64,000 bases of DNA from Brasenia schreberi (taxonomy: Eukaryota; Streptophyta; Magnoliopsida; Nymphaeales; Cabombaceae): the NCBI GenBank assembly GCA_036023115.1, contig JAYKKT010000086.1:12043501-12107500 (forward strand), read 5' to 3'. Below are positions 42,761-53,339 of the stretch, piece by piece (position 1 is the stretch's first letter; each line of letters opens with the position of its first letter). Made by a program: the position numbers and the translations under genes. The notes under the pieces are model-generated. The model was given only the letters and a program-made list of their open reading frames with translations, ran no database searches and was not told where the DNA came from.

Positions 42761-44625
42761 TGTCACACCCGCTCGGGTCGTGACCACGACCCGGCCCGAG
42801 CCGATGCCACGTGGCCACTTCTCGCGTGAGTATGATGGTGAGCAGTAACCAAATACAGTACTAATTTAATTCAAACTCAATGAAATGTCTAACTGAATAA
42901 ATATTCATATCGAAGTTCTAAACAACACGTCCAAAATGGTGGGGGGCCCACCTAACAATAACCCCAAATAAAAGACTTTCTAAATCATTCAACACTTATC
43001 ATACCATCTAAAATAAAAATGTGGCTTTATCAAACTCCTACTCTGCTCCGTGTGCCTTCGAAGTGCTAGCTTGAGGATGAGCTGTAAAACAATAGGGTGA
43101 GCTCCTATACATAGCTCAGTAAGAAGGTTAAACATCTTTAAACAGAAATCATACTAAAAGCATGCATAGTTTTACAATATTTCATAGCAAAACATAGTTT
43201 CTTTCAAATCATGATCTCAAATTCATACGCAGATACACACACATGCACACATCATTACAACCCATACTGTGTTTGCCCCAAAGGCCACGGGAGTCGTCCG
43301 ACCCTCCTTAACGTGACCTCGGTAACCCCATCCACGACGGTAACCACGCCGACTCTCACGGCACAGTGCCCGAGAACACACCTTGTATTCGCCCCAAGCC
43401 GAATCGCCCGAGGGACCTGCAAGTCTCTAGAGACCCCACACAAGTACGGCTCGTATATTAACACATCATTACATTTCTAAAACCAATTACAGTTCATCAC
43501 ATTCACAAATCATATCCAGATCAACAATTATCCAAAATCAAATTCATATCCACATAACATTTAAACAACATTTAAATACCATGTTCATACAACACGTGCA
43601 TATCAAAACATGCTCTTTATCAAACAGTGTCATAAACATGTTCTATTTGAAAAGCATATCAAATAACCCATAATTGCGAATAATATTTCACAAACATCAA
43701 TAAAACATTTATCAATCATGCACATTTAAATCTATATAAAATAGTAAAATCACTTCTAGCATGGTTCTGTAAAAGAATGCATAACTCCCTACCTCAAGGA
43801 GCGCTAAGATCCAATCCTCAAGCTGTTGGGACACTCTTATCACCACCAAATCCTCTAATTTTAATATCTAAACAATTATAAATAATTAAAAATATTATAA
43901 TTTATTTAACTATGAACCTAACGAAACAAACTGTATCCGAATCGGATTCCAAACCTCAATCTGGGTCCGTTTAAGCTATCCGAGATTCAAATTGATACCG
44001 AGATCCATATCTGATCCAAATGAGTGACACAATAGGTAGCTTGTGTCACTGTGTCAACACAGAACCTTTAACTACTAACACGGGTCTTATTTCTAACCTA
44101 GAAACCTATTTCAAGACACGACCCAAACTTAACCCGTTTCCGACACAGAACCTATTTTGACACATAACTGGTTCTTAACCTGCGACACGAGGACACGACA
44201 CGAACCAGTGTTGGTTCATGACATTTTAGACACGACACGTCGTGTCTATCACGGACACGAGGGACATGCCCAAAAGAGCCGATTCCCATGTTTTTTTTTC
44301 GACATTGATTTCGTCGGTTTCCGACGAATCATAACCGTTTCCCGGCCAAATCGACACCATCGACTTACCTATCCTACCAAAACACTTAGTTCTACCTCAA
44401 ACCTTCGATCCAAGCCCAAAACGATGATTTTCAACAAGTTTTTCATCAAAAATCTGAAAAAAATGAAAATTTGAAAAATAGGTGAACTCACCAGATTCCG
44501 GCCGACTCCTCGCGTTTTTCGGCTGGTTCGAGGCTGCCCCAACTCTCTGAAAAATGCACTATGAAGGGCCCATTTAAAGGCCCTTCATATACTACACATG
44601 GGCGTTACTGGGGCGTGACGTTACA
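42761..44625. mobile_element. Solo LTR, probably Ty3/gypsy
   Basis: The 1,865-bp segment begins TGTCACACCCGCTCGGG and ends GGGCGTGACGTTACA, the TG...CA form common in plant gypsy LTRs. It is flanked by the 5-bp duplication TCCAA (42756-42760 and 44626-44630) within the linker of the hAT copy 2 transposase. It has no internal region or second LTR, so it is best read as the result of LTR-LTR recombination. Open frames inside (for example 43211-43480 and 44157-44474) resemble no protein. Confidence 0.8.
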
Positions 44626-45555
44626 TCCAAAGTCTTCAGCAACCCTCTTTCCCCTGCTAGGTAGTTGTGAAGTGCCACTACCAATATCTATTATGGCATC
44701 TGAAGGCAAACTATCAGTGAATCTAATAGTATCATCATCTTCGTGAAACATCTCGAAATCATCCTTTTGTTGTCTCCTTTCTTTTATACTCTCAATCATC
44801 TGAAGACATTGCCATTTAATGCCTTCTGGCAAACTTTTAACTTTGCCTGTGCAAAGAGTAACTTCTTTCCTAGTCCCTGCTAGGCGGTGTTTCAATCATG
44901 AAATTCCATCACTAACCACCCTCTCATAAAATAAACATCTTATCTTCAATCTGGAACCCACAACTTGTATACCCTACTGCCATGCCGGATCATCAGACCG
45001 AGAATGGGAGTCTCTAACACTCCTTCTTGCCATTTCAATTAAGCACTTTAATTCAATAAAAAACCTGAAAATAAAAGCACTTCGTAAATCTCCAATCTTT
45101 AAATAACACTCAAATAGAGTGTCTCCCACTTCATGAATGCACTAAAAATCATATCCACACACTTAATAACTTCATATTTTGTCATTTAAAAAAGAAAAAT
45201 ACAAATAACACAAAAAAATAACAAATACAAAGGAAAAAATAAAGAAAAACACTAAAAATATACCAAAATCCGAGTTAGGAGGCTTGCACGGATATCGTAG
45301 AACACGTTTTTCGAGACTTCATTACCAAGGAGGGGAAGAACCATGCTAGAGAAGCTTAGAGAGCTCTAAACAAACCAAGGAAACCCACAAAAACGTGGGT
45401 TCCTGTTCGGCCAGGGACCCTTTACGATACGGGCGATACGCTTCGTATCATGCGATACGACCCATATCGCAATATACAGAGCAATAAATGTTGAAATGCG
45501 ATAAGTTAGGGTGTATCGCACCGTATCATACGATACGGATAACACTGCACAAAGT

Positions 45556-45912
45556 TTATGGAGCGTATTGTGCTTGATGATTATAATCACAACCAACTAT
45601 TCCGAGACTGCCATATGTGCTATTCAGTGCTACCTAGGATAAGTTGATGGAAAAAATGGGATGTCGTTGAGTGTAAAGTAAAGCTTCATTCCCAATGACC
45701 ATTTCTCATGATCATTGAGGGTGGCCAAAAATATGGAAATAATGACATGATTATTTGCAGGTGCTTCACATGAGGTTCATTGGGTTTAGCATTTACACTT
45801 CACATAGAATGATTCTTTTTGATAGAATTGATGATTCATAAATCATTTGGGAGATTTATATTATGGCTTCTCCATCGCAAGGGCATACAATCAATATGAA
45901 TGATTACTAAAT
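45556..45912 (+). other. Presumed intron before CRM exon
   Basis: AT-rich sequence from the right edge of hAT copy 2 to the CRM-domain exon. No coding match was recognised. The exact acceptor for the exon at 45913 is unclear. Confidence 0.4.
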
Positions 45913-46224
45913 TTTGTCCCCATTGGTAGGAGAGGTGTATTTGGTGGTGTTATTCTTAAAATGCATTTACATTGGAACAAGCATCAGACGTGTAAAGTCA
46001 TATGTAAAGCATGGAAACTTAATCACATACATTCATATGCAGAGGAGGTAGCTAGATTAAGTGGTGGCACAGCAATCCAAATTATTGCAAATGATAGAAT
46101 TGTGTTTTACATTCGTAGCCGGAAAAGGCTTAGTTGTTGTAGTTGTTGATAGAATTGTGTTTTATCGAGGAAAGAATTGTCCAACCAGAAACTGTCTCCA
46201 GTTGACACACTATCAAAGAAAAAG
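45913..46224 (+). pseudogene. CRM-domain protein exon, with LINE scrap inserted
   Basis: The frame reads NFVPIGRRGVFGGVILKMHL, HWNKHQTCKVICKAWKLNHI and YAEEVARLSGGTAIQIIAND. This is the core of a CRM (YhbY/CRS1) RNA-binding domain, with the GxxG-type loop as GRRG...GG and the conserved VI(C) and LSGG motifs. A 38-bp LINE scrap plus a duplicated 17-bp target breaks the next segment; beyond it DRIVFYRGKN continues. A 2-base loss after RGKN shifts frame again; correct reading gives VSPVDTLSKKK up to a GTATGC donor at 46225. These lesions mark a pseudogene. Confidence 0.82.
46110..46147 (+). mobile_element. Ultra-short RTE LINE insertion
   Basis: The 38 bp include GTAGCC, GGAAAAGGCTTAGTTGTTGT and AGTTGTT, the last bases of the RTE LINE 3' tail with an internal gap. 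The insert is flanked by a perfect 17-bp duplication GATAGAATTGTGTTTTA at 46093-46109 and 46148-46164. The interrupted reading is exactly restored as a CRM domain when one duplicate and the insert are ignored. Confidence 0.88.
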
Positions 46225-46896
46225 GTATGCCACTTTACTTCATGTTATTTTGGTTTTTCTTGCCTTTGTAGAATGAAGTCTTTATGTTCTCCGGTTGCCG
46301 GTGATGATGTTAAATTTCATATTTGGTCCTAACCAAAAGATTGTTGTGATTTTCTTTAAAAGGTTGGTGCAGAATTAGATCATTGGTCTGTTTTGCGTTT
46401 GCTTCATGCAATCTTCTTGCAACAAGATAAAATATAGGTGCATGTGTCATGATTTGAAATGACATGCAATTAAATCAATCTACTGAATACTGGATTTTAC
46501 TACATTTCATCGGAAAACATATTCTAAACTTTCAACTGCGACATTGTTCAAATGAACCCTGTAGGTTTGTTTCTTGCATGGGTTTTCGCTATTTGGCTCA
46601 GCAAAGGGAGATCTTAGTCTTCTGGTTAAATTCAAGCACTTGTTTTGGATGGATTTGTTGATGAAATGACAATGTCATGCCTCCTGCTTTTTACATCTGC
46701 TTTGGTCACATTACAATTTCATACTGTGATATTAGACTCTGGTTTATGTTCTTAAAGAAGAAGACCTTTTCTTAAAAAGGAAAAAACATCTGCTGGTTTC
46801 TTGTTTTCCCTTATGATCTAGTTACCAAGTTCATTTTATTTTATTGCTTCCTGAATTATCTGCTTAGTTTTTCCATTGATGTACTTTGGTTCCTAG
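46225..46896 (+). other. Intron of CRM pseudogene
   Basis: It begins GTATGC, ends with a pyrimidine-rich stretch and TTCCTAG, and separates KKK from ALEKSKYERSLESV, adjacent residues in this family. It has no transposon insertion. Confidence 0.65.
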
Positions 46897-47126
46897 GCAC
46901 TTGAAAAGTCAAAGTATGAGCGATCTCTTGAATCAGTTATTGCAATATCAGAAAGGGAACTAGAGAGCTTTACTACCGGCATGTTGCACTCTATGGGGAT
47001 CCATCTTATCGTGGCCCAGGCTCAAGGTTGATACTCCAAAAGAGTTGCAGCGGACCACAGAATGTTGGATATTCTGATTCTGAAGTTAAGTCAACCGATC
47101 ATGGTGCTTCTACTAACCTCTCTTGA
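46897..47126 (+). pseudogene. CRM-domain protein, exon after CRM domain
   Basis: The frame begins ALEKSKYERSLESV, then IAISERELES, where a 2-base insertion (GAG to GAGAG, near 46965) shifts frame. The continuing frame reads YYRHVALYGDPSYRGPGSRL and stays open to TGA at 47124-47126. The motif ALEKSKYEQSLE...YYRHVALYGDP is specific for plant single-CRM-domain proteins. Relative to the family three residues are missing after ESV. Confidence 0.75.
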
Positions 47127-48401
47127 AAGATACTCAACTTGAGGTTGATGAAGGTACTTTGGTTTTTGGTGTGTCTTAGAAGTTCAATCCAAAATGCACC
47201 ATATTCAGAGTCTGATAAGAGCTTGTATCCCTCACAGATCATCATTTGATCTTCGTATACCCCAGAAAGTGATGAAAACTTGACATTTCTAGATATTATG
47301 ATGGCATGGAATGGGAGCATGTAGAATAAATTCTGAAGTGGACCTGACCCATTGAATCATGACTTCAGAGACTCCAGTGTTTCTGATTACGTATACATTG
47401 GCCTGATGCATGCAAGGATACTTTCATAGCAGATGCATGCACACAAATATACACAAGTGGAGTCATCGTTTTCCAGAAGAAAGAAAAGGAAAAATAGATT
47501 TTTGGGCACGTTTTGTTTTAACATCTGAAATCTACCAAGTGCATGCACACATAACATAATTTCAGATGCATACCATATTACCCGTCTATGAGCACATTAT
47601 ATCATTTTTCCATAAAGCAGTGAAAAGGAGAGTTTTCTGTGATTATACAATTCAAAATGAATATGGTCTCATTACTATGTATGATAAAAGAAGTATTGCT
47701 TGAATTTGATCTTCTAATTTTGTCATGAAAAGGTGATGCATGATAATGTTAGTTTGCTTCATAGAAACTATTTCTTGATTAGTGTATATTAAACTATTGA
47801 CTCCTATAATTCGCTTTGTTTGTATATGTTAGTTTGCTTCATAGAAACTAATGACACCAGACTACCTAAACTTGCTTATACGTCATTTGACGCATAGATA
47901 GGCATTGACAATATGATGTGTCTTATTGGCAAATTATGTTAATGTAATTTTCCATCCTATCTTGGTGAGATGATTATTGAATTGGGTATTCTTGACTCGT
48001 CTCTGCAATATGCTCACACTTCACATAGCGTTGCCTATGGCACGATGAGTTCACTTGCTTTACTGTTAAATGCCATTTTCTTCTGGACCGGCCTTCCGAT
48101 AGATCCAGTTCAAGGCTGATTGGTTGGTGATATCTCTTTCATTTGACAATACAGTTAATCAACTAGCTACCAGTGCCGATATCCCTTCTACATTTATCTG
48201 CATGTCGTCTTGCATCCTTTTCTCAGGCTCTCTTTGCACATGGTAGCTCCAATTCAATAAATGGCGATGAAAAAATCATAAAAGCTTCCTGGTTCTGTTT
48301 TCAATATTTTGGTAGTTCCCAAGTCGAGCATTTGTTTTCAAAGAGGTTTTCACGACAATTGCATCTTAACTTCTTGTACTGCATCTCAATTTTCGTTTTG
48401 C
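47127..48401 (+). other. Region downstream of CRM exon, no clear gene
   Basis: It is AT-rich and could be intron and 3' part of the CRM pseudogene. A repeated block TATGTTAGTTTGCTTCATAGAAACTA appears twice in whole or part near 47745 and 47830. No protein motif was recognised, and the open frame at 48173-48433 is not a known family. Confidence 0.4.
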
Positions 48402-48416
48402 TTTTTTATCACACTG

Positions 48417-48624
48417 AAACTCCACCCATGTAAGGGATCACCCTTGCATGGCCGGTCCCAAGCTCGGATAAATGAAGAGGGTTGCATTAAGCTTCCAACA
48501 GTCAGCATAAAACTTTGTCGGACTTATCTACCATGGATTCTACAAATTATGTACATGATAGGGCTCCGTAAAACAAAGAATCCATGTAGCCGACCCCAAT
48601 CTAGTATGAAAAAAGGCTTAGTTG
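48417..48624 (+). mobile_element. SINE-like derivative of RTE LINE
   Basis: The 208-bp element is flanked by near-identical 15-bp sequences, TTTTTTATCACACTG at 48402-48416 and TTTTTTATGACACTG at 48625-48639. Its first 130 bp (CATGTAAGGGATCACCC through GGATTCTACAAATTA) recur at 49146-49270, directly upstream of the endonuclease of LINE copy 4. Its last 70 bp are the LINE 3' tail AAAGAATCCATGTAGCCGAC through AGGCTTAGTTG. It is therefore a head-plus-tail deletion derivative. No clear pol III A and B boxes were seen. Confidence 0.7.
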
Positions 48625-48639
48625 TTTTTTATGACACTG

Positions 48640-49134
48640 GAGTTTTTGATTTTACAGTGTTGTCAACAACTAAGTTGTCGTCTTCCACGGATGACACATT
48701 TTATGATGATTATGATAGTTTGAACGAGTACTAAAGTCATGAAACATATCAGAAGGCACAGAAAACAATCCTGGCAGAAGTAATGTTGTTGGTGCCGATC
48801 AGTTGGTGAACTCCATTAAGGAGGAGATGGACTAGCAGACGTACTGAGTTTGTAAGTATTTTCAGTTTCTTCTAGATAAATCACCAGGCATTAACAGGGA
48901 CAAGTATGTATAAACATTGAGAACATCATCCCTTTTTTAAGTGAAATCTTTGTTTTCACCCTCTTCCTTGATTTCTTTGGCTGTGCTTTCTTGGAAGAAC
49001 TATAAAGCAACCTCATAGAAATCCAAGGTCAAGACCCTTCTTCTGCTCGTAATGACACCCTGACTGGCCTTGTAGTGGTGGATAAGGAAAACTTGTGGTG
49101 CAAAAAGCTACTTTTTTCATATGTTATGGAACCC
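48640..49134 (+). other. Possible terminal CRM exon and spacer
   Basis: After a TTTTGATTTTACAG acceptor-like tract at 48657, an acidic Ser/Thr/Asp-rich frame (STDDTFYDDYDSLNEY) is open until 48734. Acidic C-terminal tails occur in the CRM family, so this might be its last exon, but the match is compositional only. The rest is AT-rich spacer. Confidence 0.3.
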
Positions 49135-49533
49135 TATAACTTCACTCATGTAAGGGGTCACCCTTTCATGGTCGGTCCCAACCCAACCCCGAATAAAGGA
49201 GGGTTGCGTTAAGCTTTCGAAAGTGTAAAACTTTGTTGGACTTATCTATCATGGATTCTATAAATTAGGAGCATTGTGTTGGTGTGTTCCCTCTTAGCGA
49301 CACACTATAGATTCTGAATACTGTGAAAAGTAAGCAAGGGCTTTTACATGTTTGATTGGATATAGTGAATCAATTGCAGAGAGTTTTTATGTTATAGACG
49401 GTTGTGGGTAAAGAAGTTAGTTCCGCTACATTGTTGCTCGAATGTAGTGAATAAGTTATAGTGAGGGTTTCCGTATTTTTAGAATATATGGATGTGGGGT
49501 AAGGAAGCTAATTCTAGATAATAAGAATCGTAT

Positions 49534-51185
49534 TGGTATTTTGAATATCAAAATATTGACTAACAAGTTAACAAAGGTAGTAGATACTATGATTCGAAGA
49601 AATATTCACATTCTATGTTTACAAGAGACAAAGTGGGTTGGAGAAAAAGCATAGGAGATTGAGAAATACATGTTTTAAATTATGGTACTTAGGAAAAGAA
49701 AACGCTCAAAATGGAGTTGATATTATTATAAAAAAAAATTTAAAGGATAGTATAGTAGACATACAACAATGAATTATGATATTGAAATTAGTGTTAGGAG
49801 TAGAGGCTTTGAATATAGTTTGTGCTTATGCGCACCCTAAATAAGATTGAAATATAATTTAAAGAAGGCTTTTTGAATTCAAAGAACTCCATAAAGAGAG
49901 ATGATTTGTTTGGGAGGAGACTTAAATGAACATGTCGGTAAAGAAGTATTAGGATATCAAGGTATTTATAGAAACTATGGTTTTGAGAATATAAATGAGG
50001 AGGATAAGGAGATTTTAAATTTTTGTATGTCTTTTGATCTCTTTATAGTCGATACAATTTTCAAAACATTAAATGAACATTTAATTACTTATAAGAGTGG
50101 CTTGTCACAAATACAAATTGATTATTTTGTTTGTAGAAAAAAATATAGATTGTTTTATAAAAATTGTAAAGGTAATTTTAGGAGAAAGCTTAACTACTCA
50201 ACATTGACTTTTAGTAAAGAATTTGCAGTAAAAAAGTAGACAAAGAAGAATAGATTTATGGAGTTATTCGGACTAGATGATGAAACCTCAAATGTGAGAA
50301 AAAAGATATATGTAAACATAAAGTTTTTAAAAGAGATGATTGAAATCATGTAGGGATACTTTCCTATATGTATAACAATATAAATATACATATTAGAGAA
50401 GTAATAAAAGATATATTAGGCGAATCTAAAAAAGGAGTACCAACATAAAAAGAAGCTTGGTGGTGAAGTGAAATGGTGCAAGATATAATAAGGCAAAGAA
50501 AACATGTTATAAATTGTATTATAAGAAAACTAATGAAACTTAGGAAGCTTATTATAAAGCGAATAAATAAATAAAAAAACTGTTAGTGAAGCAAAAGCCA
50601 AAATTTGAGAGGATTTATATAAAGTTTAACACAAAAGAAAGTGTAAGAGATATTTTTAGGATAGATAAGGATAGAGATAAGAAAATTAAGGATATTATTT
50701 TTGTTAGATGCATCAAAGATGTAAAAAATATTGTATAAGCTTTTTAATAAAAATATAGATGTTAATATTAGCTTAGGAGAGTTGGCCAAATTAGAAAAGT
50801 ATATAAACCATAATTTTTGCCGGTGTAATCAAAAGAATAAAGTAAAAAAGACTCTTAAACAATGAAGGTTGGTAAATATGTAGTAATAGACAATATTCTT
50901 ATAGAAGTATGAAAAATAATAAGAGAGATGGGGTTCACTTTACTCACAAGACTATTTAATGAAATATGGAGAATCCAAAAGATGTCCGAAGAATGGAAAG
51001 TGAGTACACTTATACCTATATATATAAGAACAAGAAAGATATTTATAATTGTTTGAATTATCAAGGTATTAAGTTAATGACCCGTGCCATAAAATTATGA
51101 AAAATAATTATCGAATGTAGGTTAAAAAAAGTATCGAATATAACATAAACCAAATTTGGATTCATGGATCTACTCGAGAAATGCT
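49534..51185 (+). pseudogene. RTE LINE endonuclease and first part of RT, copy 4
   Basis: The N-terminal endonuclease is recognisable as VDTMIRRNIHILCLQETKWV near 49580-49640. The later part is open at 49901-50239 with MICLGGDLNEHVGKEVLGYQ and FDLFIVDTIFK. A basic linker and the start of the RT follow in pieces, including NEIWRIQKMSEEW near 50955 and FGFM at about 51160. There are many stops. The reading is interrupted by the genic insert. Confidence 0.8.
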
Positions 51186-51388
51186 TCACACGCTCACATA
51201 ACCAGATGCAACACACACAAATCAGGGCCTTTGGAGTTACCTCTTCTCTAGAGGAGACTGAACAAAGTATTTATATTCTACATTCCTCCTGAATCTCAGG
51301 ACAGTCAAAAGATAGAAGAAAATACTGCCTTTTCATTCTTGGCATTCCCGTAACTTGCTTACAGGAGCAACATAGAACTTCCTTCCCT

Positions 51389-52039
51389 CTAGAAGGAATT
51401 CATCTCTAAGCAGTAAGTCCGGCGGTTGGTCAGTGTCGCCGCTGCCGTACGGAACGGCTCATCGAACGCCATGGAGACCCATCCGTCCGCTTCCTTTTCC
51501 ACGACATGATCGCTGGGGCGGATTGCCATCAGGGTTGCCCCCTTGAGCATCATCCCGCTGCTCAATTCCATCTGGGGAGCGTACCAAAGCTTCATATTGA
51601 ATGCCGGAACTTGCGTCCGGTTCGTCGATGCAGAAACGGTCAACGGTTTCACCCTCAACTCCTCCAGTTGCTCCTTGTTCATAGATAGAACTCCCTGCCC
51701 GTAAGAATCCGTCAGGACGAGTTGCTCGAGAGTCGGGTTCTGGCGAATTATCTGCTGAAGAAGAAAATGTCGGGCTGATGCCGTGATCAAGGCACTAATG
51801 ATCCACACAACCCTCAATTTCAGGCCTCCGTTTGTGAAAAAAGTCTTTGGGATGCTTCCTGCGTCGTATGCTATAGGTGGAGGAGGATCTACAGAATCGT
51901 CCTGGGGGACGATCCGGTTGGTGATGGCGGCAAATTTCAATGAGGTGGCGCCCAGGATGACGCACGAGTCGAGGGTGGATCCAAAACCGGCCTTCCATTT
52001 GAGGAGAACGCCATCGTCGATCCTGAGCGACCGGACGTC
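51389..52039 (-). pseudogene. AUF1/AUF2-like F-box protein, C-terminal part
   Basis: The frame reads DVRSLRIDDGVLLKWKAGFG, STLDSCVILGATSLKFAAIT and LKLRVVWIISALITASARHF, then LVLTDSYGQGVLSMNKEQLE, SASTNRTQVPAFNMKLWYAP and GATLMAIRPSD, ending at a stop at 51389. This matches the conserved C-terminal region of plant AUXIN UP-REGULATED F-BOX-type proteins, substrate adaptors of SCF ubiquitin ligases. The last 217 or so codons are uninterrupted, so the transfer is fairly recent or the sequence is constrained. The N-terminal F-box of about 100 residues is missing, so it could not join an SCF complex. The minus strand downstream looks like a genic 3' flank. Confidence 0.72.
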
Positions 52040-52130
52040 ACATCAACAGCACCATAATCCCGTTACTAACAGTAACTGTTAATCATACACACAGCATCTT
52101 AGAAATGTTCCAACCACAATCCCACCTTAC

Positions 52131-52320
52131 CGGAGATGGAGTCAGCGCACTGAGCTGCTGTTGTTGACTCTCTTTCTTGGTTGTATTGTAACTTCCAAAT
52201 CGAGAAGTTGGAGTTTCGCCTTACATCCTCCTCCTCCAACCGTGTAAAAGAAAGATCATTCCTACCGTAGATCCACATACAACTCCATCTCTCCCCCATC
52301 CCTTCTATGGTTGTTGCCAT
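52131..52320 (-). pseudogene. Exon-like fragment of unknown gene
   Basis: From an ATG at 52318-52320 the frame reads MATTIEGMGERWSCMWIYGR, NDLSFTRLEEEDVRRNSNFS and ends TAAQCADSIS before a CCG|GTAAGG donor. The splice-like end and base composition suggest a first exon, but I recognise no family. It has the same strand as the F-box fragment but is not part of that protein as far as known relatives show. Confidence 0.35.
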
Positions 52321-53339
52321 CAATGTCATCGAAGATTTGGTAATGGGTTCCAAACAGCTACAGCAGATGCACAAGAACCTTGATTACCAAATCAATGTTC
52401 AGTTCTTGTTACCCATATCCGGTTACTGGACACACCGTACCCCAAGGTAAGCAAGCACTTGTCGTGAAGGAAATCATACACCTATGCACTGCAAACACAG
52501 GACTAAGGCCACTTCTCATCCCGCACACGAACGTATCAAGCTCTGTATCAAGCTCTGTACGATTACAGTGGTTCCTCCCTGAGCAATCTGCTCAACTGCC
52601 TAGAGAAGAAGGTCACAAGTGCGGTTTGTGAGACTGATAACCAAGATGGACATCCCTCTAAGGCTTAGGAGATTCACCTATTGAGACGTCATATGGAATA
52701 TTTTAGGGAAAAAAAATGTTTACATTATATTTATTAATCTAGAAAAGGCTTATGATAGGGTATTAAGATATTTTTTTTGGAGAATCTTGAAAAAGAGAGG
52801 TATCTCATTGATATAAATCTTCTATGAGACACATACAATAGTACAACATATGTGAGTATAGACGGGAAAATTCTCACTACTGGTTCTTAGGCCTGAAGTG
52901 AACATTTTCGTATCTATGTCGCTTTAGGGCGTGCCAACTAGCTTACTCAAACTAGCGAAGGATTTTAGAAATATATGACATTTTGGGCGATTGTGGACAA
53001 GTGGAATCTTTTCGTTGTAAACCTTTTTGAACCGATGCTCAAGGGTCGGTTTAAACGCTTAGAAAATCTCGATTTTTAACAAGCATGGACTTTTGAAAAG
53101 AACACGAAAGTATCTTGTTGATTGTATGCCTATTTTGCAGATTTTATTTATGTGGGTTGCACGTATCCAGGTCTTTGATTTTACGCTATTTAGGCCAGCT
53201 ATGTGTGTGCACAAGTGACCTAAGTTTGGCATGTTTGCATGGGGTATTCGGGGCTTTTTCGAAAGCTTACGAATGCAAGTATGCGAAGTATCTCGGGTTC
53301 AAAGGTATGATGTGAGCTAAGCTCAAATTGAAAGCAACT

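Larger units (their letters stand above)
38362..45033 (-). pseudogene. hAT transposase, copy 2, interrupted
   Basis: The start codon is at 45031-45033 (MARRSVRDSHSRSDDPAWQ). The BED finger and linker occupy 44605-45033, then the solo LTR breaks the gene between GRR-rich linker residues. The next block (40850-42760) contains the DUF659 region (GCTIMADE, GRTLLNFLVYCPKG), AANYK...GKELVDTYGTFY, MDEIKATTECCQNITKF and the dimerisation domain RNWSVFEHIHIKKCNRLEH. The acidic tail is split by F2 and ends at 38362. An exon-intron boundary before DVWWNRFG is conserved with copy 1. Stops such as those near 42175 and 42250 inactivate it. Confidence 0.88.
38091..45547 (-). mobile_element. hAT transposon copy 2, containing F2 and a solo LTR
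   Basis: The ends are CAGTGTTA at 38091 and AACACTG ending at 45547, flanked by the perfect 8-bp duplication CACAAAGT (38083-38090 and 45548-45555). Subterminal regions carry the same CGATACG/CGTATCG motifs as copy 1. Without the two nested LTR elements it is about 3.2 kb. It retains the part of DUF659 that copy 1 has lost. Confidence 0.93.
51186..52668 (-). other. Inserted genic segment within LINE copy 4
   Basis: This 1.48-kb stretch is richer in GC than the LINE around it and interrupts RT between FGFM and HLLRR. The LINE loses a few bases at the junction and no target duplication or terminal repeat is visible. It carries an F-box-protein fragment with its likely 3' flank, and another exon-like piece, both on the minus strand. 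It could be a Helitron-type or Pack-type capture, or filler DNA from break repair. Confidence 0.6.

Noticed and set aside
43211..44474. Open frames of 70-105 codons inside the solo LTR
   Set aside because: No known protein resemblance and overlapping frames on opposite strands.
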